7,089 nucleotides of DNA. Source: Legionellaceae bacterium (lineage in GTDB: Bacteria > Pseudomonadota > Gammaproteobacteria > Legionellales > Legionellaceae). The stretch is taken from NCBI GenBank assembly GCA_023266075.1, contig JAHFRX010000073.1, forward strand, positions 1 through 7,089, read 5' to 3'. Shown here one piece after another: positions 1 to 5,812 of the stretch (its first letter is position 1; each line of letters opens with the position of its first letter). A program made the translations under genes and the position numbers. The notes beneath the pieces are model-generated. The model did not search any database, was not told where the DNA came from, and worked only from the letters and a program-made list of their open reading frames with translations.

Positions 1-771
1 CAAATGAGCGCCGGGAAGCGTCATCTCCTCATGAGCAGCGCTTTTCCTCGCAGAGAAAATGCTTCTTTGCGTAACAGAAACGTTGTTCGGTATCGCCGAT
101 GCCTCGATGCCTAGTTTTGCTAAATCTTCGAAAGAGCCTGAGCAAGCTATTCCACTGATTTGGCGTTTACGAGGAGCTTCGTCTGCGTAGCTAGCAAAAG
201 GTTCATCAAAGCCTTCAGTAAACGCCATGGCCTTTGGTGACAACGGATCAATCGCTTCACGTAATGTTTGAGTATCAAAACGTAGTATAGGCCAGGATCC
301 AATTGGCTCCGGGTCTGGAAAATACGCGATATTAAAATTTTCTGACAGTTTAAAAACACATTCGGCTGAGAATAAATATTTTAATATCCAAAGTAGGCTA
401 CTCAGTGATGGCTTAAAATAGCCACTTTGATAAGAAATATCTGTGGCTGTTCTGTGATCTGGACTTAAAGCGATGACACCTGAGGCAAGACAAAGCCCAC
501 CTGACATTTCTTCATGTCCAGGTGTTGAGCCAACCAAAGGTCCTATTTCAGCAAAAAAAGGCCGTCCATTTTTATCAATAACAAAACGAATACTGAAGTC
601 ATGGCGGTCCAACTGATTCAGCAAATCAGCAATATTTTCGGCAGCATATACGCGCGGCGTTTTGCCATCAATCCGTGCTCTTTTTGTAGAAAGTCTCCGA
701 CCTGATTGACCGTATACCAGTAAGTTATTCGTGTTTGCTTTCAAAAGATTAAGTAATTCTTCAGGTGTCAT
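1..771 (-). CDS. Uncharacterised protein, 5' part only, SGYFKPS-motif family (candidate host-interaction protein)
   Basis: A reading frame of 257 codons starts at the ATG complementary to 769-771 and stays open to the left edge, so the C-terminus is missing. An in-frame TAA lies five codons upstream, and ATG is the best nearby start. The Shine-Dalgarno signal is weak (GGA about 9 nt upstream). The protein begins MTPEELLNLLKANTNNLLVY. Residues 61-76 (IRFVIDKNGRPFFAEI) look like beta strands. Residues 85-135 contain GHEEMSGG, then an LASG turn, then DISYQSGYFKPS at 111-122 followed by a hydrophobic helix. From memory, this 'tgE..A.g.i.f..d...i..isn.SGdF.PS...L' arrangement recurs in uncharacterised Legionella/Coxiella-type proteins, some of them suspected Dot/Icm substrates. 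I see no enzyme motif, signal peptide or clear transmembrane segment. It is transcribed divergently from the gene at 874. That the frame is a gene is likely; the family assignment is moderate and the effector role is speculation. Confidence 0.72.
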   Translation of the reverse strand, partial: MTPEELLNLLKANTNNLLVYGQSGRRLSTKRARIDGKTPRVYAAENIADLLNQLDRHDFSIRFVIDKNGRPFFAEIGPLVGSTPGHEEMSGGLCLASGVIALSPDHRTATDISYQSGYFKPSLSSLLWILKYLFSAECVFKLSENFNIAYFPDPEPIGSWPILRFDTQTLREAIDPLSPKAMAFTEGFDEPFASYADEAPRKRQISGIACSGSFEDLAKLGIEASAIPNNVSVTQRSIFSARKSAAHEEMTLPGAHL

Positions 772-838
772 TGATATATCCAAAATTTAAGAGGGTAAGG
801 CAAAAGCTGTTTTTCCGATAGTATTTTCTAGGATAGTC

Positions 839-844
839 TATAAT
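839..844 (+). promoter_or_regulatory. Candidate -10 box for the gene at 874
   Basis: A perfect TATAAT hexamer lies 29 bp before the ATG at 874. No good TTGACA-like -35 is found at 16-18 bp; the nearest spaced hexamers are poor. The promoter, if real, may therefore depend on an activator. GATAGT repeats flank the box (817-822, 832-837, 845-850). Confidence 0.45.
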
Positions 845-873
845 GATAGTAATACCCATTTTGAGAGACTACC

Positions 874-1905
874 ATGCGTGGAGGAAAAAGTACAGAAACG
901 AAAGAAAAGATGAAAAAAGATACAGATAAACTGATAAAAGAGGCAAAAGGATGGGTTGCGTTTGCCACGAAGCTCGCGACGTCAACAAAGCCAACAGATC
1001 CAGCGCGAGACGCGCGAGTACGGAAAATAGCTCCTAAATCGAAAAAAGATGAACATAACGAGAAAGTCGATGAGGTCCTGTCCTATATTAAAACGGATTT
1101 TGATAGCAATAGTCAGCTCTCTGCGTTTAAAGGAGAGAAGATGAGTCTCGCGTTATCAGATGCTCATGAGAAGATTAAAAATATGAAGGCTGACGATCCT
1201 TCTCAGCAAGCGTTACGAGCGCAGGCTACCCTGACATTTCTGGCATGGTATGAAAACATCAAAGACGGAAAAAAAATAGCCTATGGTGGACCAGATCACA
1301 GTAGAAGCGCTCAAGAAGGACGCTTATCTGAGAATATTGCGAATCTTAAGAGTTTCAGCGAGTGCTGTAAGGAACTTGACAACCCTGAAAATAAAGAAGC
1401 TTATTCAGATAGTGCTAAAAAATTACAGGAGTTAGGTGATAAATTAAAATTAAGCGACCCCGTCACGAGTCAAAGAATGCGCGACATGCGTAACATCATA
1501 CTGGGAATTATCGCCGTTGCAGTCATCATTGCAGTCGTTGCACTCGCGCTTTATTTCACAGGGGGATTAGCGGCCGTCCCCCTCGTGGCCATGGCCATGC
1601 ATACAGGTCTCGCACCAATCATCGCTGCCGGGCCCGCGATCTTGGCGGGGCTGCAGGGTGCTTTCCTCAGTGCTGGCGCTTTCTTAAGCACAACAGCTGG
1701 TATAGCAACAGCTGGTGGCGCAGTTTTAGCGGCGGTGACGGTGCTGGAGGTGGCGGCGGACAGAGAAGCCCGTAGCCCCGCAGCTCAGATGAAAACCGCA
1801 CTGGAGGGCTTGGAAAGCACGGTTCAGCAAAAAAAAGCGCAGGATGCTCAACAAATAACAAGTGCAGATAAAAAAGATCTGGATACGGGTCCTCCAAAAC
1901 TCTGA
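874..1905 (+). CDS. Uncharacterised protein with charged N-terminal part and C-terminal hydrophobic (membrane-inserting?) part
   Basis: This is a 343-residue protein that I do not recognise. The ATG at 874 is preceded by GAGAGA at 863-868, about 5 nt upstream, and the frame ends in TGA at 1903-1905. Residues 1-60 are very rich in Lys, Glu and Asp. Residues 60-205 look mainly helical and soluble, with a Cys-Cys pair at 164-165. Residues about 207-228 form a strong transmembrane segment (IILGIIAVAVIIAVVALALY). Residues 231-292 continue as Gly/Ala-rich hydrophobic sequence with small-residue repeats such as AGIATAGGAVLAA, enough for two or three more membrane passes or hairpins. The tail from 293 to 343 is polar and ends DLDTGPPKL. 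There is no N-terminal signal peptide. Large soluble N-terminus plus late hydrophobic segments is common among membrane-targeted effectors of intracellular bacteria, but no export signal can be proven. The segment coding the hydrophobic part is visibly GC-richer than the neighbouring genes. It could also be an ordinary inner-membrane protein. Confidence 0.8.
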   Translation: MRGGKSTETKEKMKKDTDKLIKEAKGWVAFATKLATSTKPTDPARDARVRKIAPKSKKDEHNEKVDEVLSYIKTDFDSNSQLSAFKGEKMSLALSDAHEKIKNMKADDPSQQALRAQATLTFLAWYENIKDGKKIAYGGPDHSRSAQEGRLSENIANLKSFSECCKELDNPENKEAYSDSAKKLQELGDKLKLSDPVTSQRMRDMRNIILGIIAVAVIIAVVALALYFTGGLAAVPLVAMAMHTGLAPIIAAGPAILAGLQGAFLSAGAFLSTTAGIATAGGAVLAAVTVLEVAADREARSPAAQMKTALEGLESTVQQKKAQDAQQITSADKKDLDTGPPKL

Positions 1906-1914
1906 CGCGCGCTG

Positions 1915-1943
1915 TTGACATTTTTTGAGTGACTTGTTAAGAT
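1915..1943 (+). promoter_or_regulatory. Candidate sigma70 promoter of the trp operon leader
   Basis: A perfect -35 hexamer TTGACA (1915-1920) is separated by 17 bp from TAAGAT (1938-1943, 4 of 6 consensus positions). An extended -10 TG dinucleotide (TGT, 1935-1937) sits immediately before it. Transcription would start near 1949-1951. It begins just after the stop codon of the upstream gene, and the only downstream genes are the leader frame and trpDCFBA, so it is most likely the trp promoter. Confidence 0.72.
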
Positions 1944-1950
1944 GATCTTA
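1938..1950. promoter_or_regulatory. 13-bp palindrome over the -10 box, candidate operator
   Basis: TAAGATGATCTTA is a perfect inverted repeat (6-bp arms around a central G) running from the -10 hexamer to the predicted transcription start. Its position matches a repressor operator such as the TrpR site of enteric trp promoters. However, it lacks the CTAG cores of the E. coli TrpR operator, so the protein that might bind it is unknown. Short palindromes can arise by chance. Confidence 0.35.
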
Positions 1951-1970
1951 TCTCAATTATTATCTATCTA

Positions 1971-2021
1971 ATGATGCGATTATTCAATATAACAAATGTA
2001 AACCGCTGGCGTTGGTGCTGA
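1971..2021 (+). CDS. trpL: Candidate trp leader peptide (16 codons, two Trp codons before the stop)
   Basis: The frame reads MMRLFNITNVNRWRWC and ends in TGA at 2019-2021. Two TGG codons (2007-2009 and 2013-2015) fall among its last four sense codons, in the stretch that also builds the terminator hairpin. Tryptophan is rare, so W-R-W at the end of a mini-ORF between a strong promoter and a terminator, upstream of trp genes, is the signature of ribosome-mediated attenuation. A ribosome stalled at either Trp codon would cover the 5' arm of the hairpin (2010-2017) and allow read-through. Against it: no Shine-Dalgarno sequence is visible before ATG 1971 or ATG 1974, and I found no separate antiterminator stem. 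The symbol is by analogy with enteric trpL, not homology. Confidence 0.58.
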   Translation: MMRLFNITNVNRWRWC

Positions 2022-2047
2022 AAAACACCAGCGTTTTCTGTTTTTTT
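2010..2047 (+). terminator. Intrinsic terminator/attenuator hairpin before trpD
   Basis: The 5' arm CGTTGGTG (2010-2017) pairs with CACCAGCG (2026-2033) over 8 bp with one G-U wobble and an A-rich 8-nt loop. It is followed by TTTTCTGTTTTTTT (2034-2047). The 3' arm can instead pair through CCAGCG (2028-2033) with CGCTGG (2004-2009), so two mutually exclusive foldings exist. It may act as attenuator for the trp transcript, as terminator of the gene at 874-1905, or both. With the upstream promoter it would give a short RNA of roughly 98 nt. Confidence 0.8.
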
Positions 2048-2254
2048 GTTATAGGACAATGAATAAACCATGAGCATCAATGTTACATATGACCTTCACA
2101 CCATTCTGTTTTCTAAATTCAGCAAGCGCTTTATTGCTCTGATTTCTTTCTGTTGGCGATTTTCTCAATAAAATTATTTATTGCTCACTACGCACGTTAC
2201 GCCTTACTCGGAATGACGTGATTAGACCCCAAAAATCGTGATAAGGAAAACAGA
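2048..2254. other. Spacer between attenuator and trpD, no convincing gene
   Basis: About 200 bp of AT-rich sequence. A 33-codon frame (2070-2171, plus strand) and an open minus-strand frame ending near 2051 are both weak. The stretch contains a 7-bp AT inverted repeat (CAATAAA 2166-2172, TTTATTG 2177-2183) and a 10-bp direct repeat TTTATTGCTC (2130-2139 and 2177-2186). I see no good second promoter and no recognisable riboswitch. It would form the untranslated leader of read-through trp mRNA. Confidence 0.5.
2184..2220. repeat. Possible fragment of a dispersed intergenic repeat
   Basis: The stretch around CTCGGAATGACGTG resembles the ends of small dispersed repeats found between genes in many proteobacteria, whose reverse complement typically begins CGTCATTCCGAG. 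Only one copy is present in this window, so its repeat nature cannot be shown here. It lies between the attenuator and trpD and looks unlike the sequence around it. Confidence 0.25.
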
Positions 2255-3271
2255 ATGAAAACACTCGTTCGCCAATTATTAGCGCGTGAATCATTATCTC
2301 AGTCTCAATGCCATGCATTGTTTACATCGATGATTCATGCTCATGTTGCAGAGCAAGCAGCTATTTTGACTTTGTTTACAGTAAAACATGAGACAGCTCA
2401 AGAGTTGCTTGCGATTCGTGCATTTTTATTGAGCCATACAACATTTGATCGTGATAAATTTGTGTTTGGCTTAGACAATATCGTTGATATCACAGGCACA
2501 GGAGGTGATGGACTAAGGACTTTTAATATTTCCACAGCGGCAAGTCTTATTCTTTCCAGTGCAGGTATACCTGTTGTAAAACATGGCAGCACTAGCGTAA
2601 CAAGTATGACCGGAAGTGCTGATGTAATTCAGCATCTTCGAATACCTCCTTCTTCTACCATTGATGAAATCAATGCTGCACTGAGCAAGCATCGATATGC
2701 TTTTTTAAAGGCAAGCCACTTCAATCATCTTTTTGATAAATTCAAAACCGTTCGCACTATGATTGGTTTTCCAACCTTATTTAATATTCTTGGACCATTG
2801 ATGAATCCTGTTTCGCCAAAACGTATGGTTTTAGGTGTTTATCGAAAAGAGTTGGTGGGTGTTGTTGCAGAGGTTTTAAGAGAGCTCGGTATGATGCATG
2901 CGCTTGTTGTACATGCGAAAAATGGTATGGATGAGTTGAATGTTTGTGGAGAGACTTATGTTGCTGAAATTAAGCATCAAGAGATTAAAATCTATACCAT
3001 TTCAACAGACGCATTTCATTTTCCTCAATATACGATTGATGAATTGAGTGTATCCAATTCGATTGAAAGTGCCAACGTGATACAAGCAATTTTCAGTCGT
3101 CAACGTTTTGGTGCCAAAAGAGACGCGGTACTGTTAAATGCTGCTGCAGGATTTTTAGTCGCCGATGTGGTTGAAAATTTAGTCGATGGTATTGCAATGG
3201 CCAAGGATCTTGTGGACTCAGGAAAGGCCTTGCGTTTTCTTGCAACATTAGGAGAAGCGTCTCATGTCTAA
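2255..3271 (+). CDS. trpD: Anthranilate phosphoribosyltransferase
   Basis: TrpD transfers phosphoribose from PRPP to anthranilate, giving phosphoribosyl-anthranilate; it is a cytoplasmic, usually dimeric, type IV phosphoribosyltransferase. The 338-residue length is normal for a stand-alone enzyme, with no fused TrpG glutaminase domain. The N-terminal helical domain (1-70) is followed by the PRPP loop GTGGDG (81-86), NISTA (91-95), KHG (109-111), GSAD (120-123), the VRxxxG segment with the conserved anthranilate-contacting Arg at 167, FNILGPL (176-182) and the Mg-binding Asp-Glu pair at 226-227. One oddity is KHG followed by Ser-Thr (112-113), where most family members have Asn-Arg; the Asn is normally strongly conserved. 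The start is supported by AAGGAA at 2243-2248. It is the first gene of the operon, with no trpE or trpG before it, and it overlaps trpC by 8 bp. Confidence 0.96.
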   Translation: MKTLVRQLLARESLSQSQCHALFTSMIHAHVAEQAAILTLFTVKHETAQELLAIRAFLLSHTTFDRDKFVFGLDNIVDITGTGGDGLRTFNISTAASLILSSAGIPVVKHGSTSVTSMTGSADVIQHLRIPPSSTIDEINAALSKHRYAFLKASHFNHLFDKFKTVRTMIGFPTLFNILGPLMNPVSPKRMVLGVYRKELVGVVAEVLRELGMMHALVVHAKNGMDELNVCGETYVAEIKHQEIKIYTISTDAFHFPQYTIDELSVSNSIESANVIQAIFSRQRFGAKRDAVLLNAAAGFLVADVVENLVDGIAMAKDLVDSGKALRFLATLGEASHV

Positions 3272-4034
3272 ATTTCTTGAATTGATGCGTCCTTTGGTGC
3301 TATCACGCGTTGAAAAAATGCAATGTATAGACAATATTACACCCGATGTGCCTGATTTTTGTCAAATTTTTGCATCAAAAAAACTCACAATTATTGCTGA
3401 GATTAAATATAGAAGCCCCACAGGGTTAATTTATAATGGAACACTTTCATCGATTGAAATTGCAAAAGACTATTATACCGCTGGAGCAAAAGCAATTTCA
3501 GTTCTAACAGAACCGCATTATTTTGATGGTGATGCTTCAAGAATTACAGAGATACATCAAACGATACCTGAACTTCCTATTCTGATGAAAGATTTTATAC
3601 TTTCAATAAAACAAATCCAGCAAGCGAGATCTTTGGGTGCAAGTGCAGTGCTGCTGATTGTGCGTTTTTTATCGCGTGGCGAACTTCATGAACTTTATCA
3701 CTGCGGCTTAGAATTAGGTCTTACGCCTTTGCTTGAAGTACATGATCGTTATGATCTAGAGCGCGCGCTCGAGATCAACCCTAACGTCATTGGCATTAAT
3801 AATCGAAATTTAGAGACGTTGAATATTGATGATACAACCACTGAAAAATTGTTGCCCGATATCCCGTCTCATATTCATGTTGTTAGTGAAAGTGGTCTTC
3901 ACTCAAAAGCGCAACTTGAACACTTTCAACAATTTGGATGCAATGGTTTTTTAATTGGCTCACATTTGATGATCAATCGCCACCCCGGAAGTGCTTTACA
4001 GCAGTTGTTACAAGGAGATGGTGATGCGTGCTAA
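3264..4034 (+). CDS. trpC: Indole-3-glycerol-phosphate synthase
   Basis: TrpC closes the indole ring: carboxyphenylamino-deoxyribulose phosphate becomes indole-3-glycerol phosphate, CO2 and water. The 256 residues fit a monofunctional (beta/alpha)8 enzyme; it is not fused to TrpF as in enterics. The expected catalytic residues are visible: Glu46 and Lys48 in AEIKYRSPT, Lys109 in LMKDFI, Glu158 in LLEVHDRYDL, Asn180-Arg181 in INNRNLETLNID, and Glu209-Ser210 in VSESGLHS, with the phosphate-binding GFLIGSHLM at 228-236. The N-terminal extension before the first strand is shorter than in many bacterial TrpC proteins. The ATG lies inside the end of trpD and has AGGAG at 3250-3254, 9 nt upstream, which suggests translational coupling. 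A near-perfect 24-bp palindrome lies within the gene at 3753-3776. Confidence 0.96.
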   Translation: MSKFLELMRPLVLSRVEKMQCIDNITPDVPDFCQIFASKKLTIIAEIKYRSPTGLIYNGTLSSIEIAKDYYTAGAKAISVLTEPHYFDGDASRITEIHQTIPELPILMKDFILSIKQIQQARSLGASAVLLIVRFLSRGELHELYHCGLELGLTPLLEVHDRYDLERALEINPNVIGINNRNLETLNIDDTTTEKLLPDIPSHIHVVSESGLHSKAQLEHFQQFGCNGFLIGSHLMINRHPGSALQQLLQGDGDAC

Positions 4035-4638
4035 AATTTGCGGTATTAAAAACCATCAAGATGCAAAATTTTCTGCCGATCATGGCGCATGGGCGATAGG
4101 TTTTAATTTTTACTCAAAATCTCCAAGATATATAAGTGAAACACTGGCTCGCTCGATCATGAAAACGACGCCAAATCACGTGTTGAAAATAGGTATTGTC
4201 CCGTTTATAGCGGCTGAGGAAATCGAGCCATTTATGTATCAAATGGAGTTAGATGTACTGCAAGTTTATGAGGATGTTGATGTTGAACCCTTCGTAAAAC
4301 GAAAGATGGTGCTTGCACTTTGTGTAGATTCGACCGATGAATTACCGCGAAAGGAAATTCTAGAACAATATGGATATTTATTATTAGACGCACCGAGATC
4401 AACAAACGCGTTAATCGGTGGAACTGGGCGTCTTAGCAACTGGGATATCGCTCATTGTCTATCGCAGTCTTATCGATTGATTTTAGCGGGCGGCTTAACA
4501 CCCCACAATGTAAAAAAAGCGATTCAGACTGTACATCCATTTGCTGTAGATGTTGCCAGTGGTGTTGAAAGTTATTTAGGAAAGAAATCTCCGATATTAA
4601 TGAAACAGTTTTTAAGTGAGGTGAATGATGTCACGTGA
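4024..4638 (+). CDS. trpF: Phosphoribosylanthranilate isomerase
   Basis: TrpF performs the Amadori rearrangement of phosphoribosyl-anthranilate to the deoxyribulose phosphate that TrpC uses. A GTG at 3991 would extend the frame, but ATG 4024 gives the usual N-terminus MRAKICGI and has AGGAG at 4013-4017, 6 nt upstream. The product is 204 residues, normal for the family. Motifs are the catalytic Cys6 in KICGI, GFNFYSKSPRYIS (27-39), the general-acid Asp122 in LLLDAP, GGTG (132-135), LAGGLTPHNV (154-163) and DVASGVE (176-182). The usual LQLHG element reads LQVYE here, losing the His-Gly pair. The start overlaps trpC by 11 bp. It is a separate polypeptide, unlike the enteric TrpCF fusion. Confidence 0.95.
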   Translation: MRAKICGIKNHQDAKFSADHGAWAIGFNFYSKSPRYISETLARSIMKTTPNHVLKIGIVPFIAAEEIEPFMYQMELDVLQVYEDVDVEPFVKRKMVLALCVDSTDELPRKEILEQYGYLLLDAPRSTNALIGGTGRLSNWDIAHCLSQSYRLILAGGLTPHNVKKAIQTVHPFAVDVASGVESYLGKKSPILMKQFLSEVNDVT

Positions 4639-5812
4639 CGGATATTTTGGAGAATATGGTGGATGCTATGTTCCTGAAACATTGGTAGAGCCTTTAAGAC
4701 AATTGCAAGAGGCTTTTTATAGCATTGTGCACACTAAAGCGTTTCAAACAGTTTATCAAGATTATTTGAAGCATTATGTTGGGCGTGAAACACCTCTTTA
4801 TCATGCAAAACGCTTCAGTGATGTTTTAGATGGTGCTGCAATTTATTTGAAGCGTGAAGATTTGACGCACACAGGCGCTCATAAGATTAACAATACGATT
4901 GGACAAGCACTTCTTGCGCGCTTTATGGGTAAAAAATGCTTAATTGCTGAGACTGGCGCTGGACAACATGGTGTCGCAACAGCAACAGTGGCAAGTTTGT
5001 TAGGACTATCGTGCATTGTTTTCATGGGTGAAAAAGATATAGAGCGTCAGCATTTAAATGTTGTTCGCATGAAAATTTTAGGGGCCGAGGTTCACCCGGT
5101 TCGATTAGGATCTAAAACGCTTAAAGATGCAACTTCAGAGGCATTACGGTACTGGGTCAGTCACTTAAATGATGCATATTATTTACTCGGTTCGGCATTA
5201 GGTCCTCATCCTTACCCGACCATTGTGCGTGAATTTCAACGCGTTATTGGTATTGAGGCAAAAAAACAAATGTTGGCACAAGTCAGACGCTTACCGGATG
5301 AGCTCATTGCTTGTGTCGGTGGTGGAAGTAATGCGATTGGCCTTTTTTATGCGTTTCTTAATGATAGTACGGTAAGAATGACGGGTGTTGAAGCAGGTGG
5401 CACGAGTTTTTCATCAGGATGTCATGCAGCGAGATTTAAAACGGGGAGAAAAGGCGTTTTACAAGGCAGCTTAAGCTATTTGTTACAAGATGAGGATGGA
5501 CAAGTTTTACCAACCTCAAGCATTTCTGCTGGCCTTGATTATCCAAGCGTTGGTCCTGAGCATGCTTTTTTACATGATACTAAACGTGTTCAATACACAG
5601 CCGTTCATGACAAAGATGCGTTAAATGCAGCTTTGTTACTTGCCAGAGTTGAGGGAATTATTCCTGCACTTGAAAGTGCTCATGCATTGGCTTATGCAAT
5701 TGAGCGGGCTAAGGCGCTCAATAACAAAGATATTTTATTGGTAGGAATTTCTGGGCGAGGAGATAAAGATGTTGAAACAATCAGTCAGTATTTAGGAGAG
5801 GTGCATGTTTAA
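4628..5812 (+). CDS. trpB: Tryptophan synthase beta chain
   Basis: TrpB is the PLP enzyme that condenses indole, channelled from TrpA, with serine to give tryptophan. Two adjacent ATG codons (4625 and 4628) are possible; GAGG at 4618-4621 is better spaced (6 nt) from the second, giving 394 residues. Numbered from 4628, the landmarks are YFGEYGG (6-12), the PLP Lys86 in HTGAHKINN, catalytic Glu108 in AETGAGQHG, the phosphate-binding GGGSNA (231-236), AGLDYPSVGPEHA (301-313) and SGRGDKD (375-381). All are intact. Length and motifs fit the TrpB1 type that partners TrpA, not the longer TrpB2. The start overlaps trpF by 11 bp and the end overlaps trpA by 8 bp, consistent with balanced coupled synthesis of the alpha2beta2 complex. 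Confidence 0.97.
   Translation: MSRDGYFGEYGGCYVPETLVEPLRQLQEAFYSIVHTKAFQTVYQDYLKHYVGRETPLYHAKRFSDVLDGAAIYLKREDLTHTGAHKINNTIGQALLARFMGKKCLIAETGAGQHGVATATVASLLGLSCIVFMGEKDIERQHLNVVRMKILGAEVHPVRLGSKTLKDATSEALRYWVSHLNDAYYLLGSALGPHPYPTIVREFQRVIGIEAKKQMLAQVRRLPDELIACVGGGSNAIGLFYAFLNDSTVRMTGVEAGGTSFSSGCHAARFKTGRKGVLQGSLSYLLQDEDGQVLPTSSISAGLDYPSVGPEHAFLHDTKRVQYTAVHDKDALNAALLLARVEGIIPALESAHALAYAIERAKALNNKDILLVGISGRGDKDVETISQYLGEVHV

Noticed and set aside
147..359. 70-codon frame on the minus strand
   Set aside because: It overlaps, in a different frame, the much longer minus-strand gene open from 771 to the left edge, and its protein shows no recognisable pattern.
1667..1921. 84-codon minus-strand frame rich in Pro, Leu and Ser
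   Set aside because: It is antisense to the hydrophobic Ala/Gly-rich part of the gene at 874-1905; such composition generates spurious antisense frames.
1949..2047. Stand-alone small RNA of about 98 nt
   Set aside because: Promoter plus terminator would fit, but the two terminal Trp codons and the trp genes downstream make a leader/attenuator more economical; RNA-end mapping would decide.
2070..2171. 33-codon plus-strand frame beginning MSINVTYDLHTI
   Set aside because: The AGGA upstream is 13 nt away, composition is unremarkable, and nothing supports it beyond chance; it could only be revived by conservation.
2051..2175. Open minus-strand frame of about 40 codons ending ...AHGLFIVL, possible gene remnant
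   Set aside because: It has no ATG start and no recognised similarity; a chance frame is as likely as a degraded gene.
2398..2592. 64-codon minus-strand frame
   Set aside because: It is antisense to the conserved TrpD domain and has no own start signal.
3991..4023. GTG start for trpF 11 codons upstream of ATG 4024
   Set aside because: The extension is not part of the TrpF fold, is embedded deep in trpC, and the Shine-Dalgarno AGGAG at 4013-4017 fits ATG 4024.
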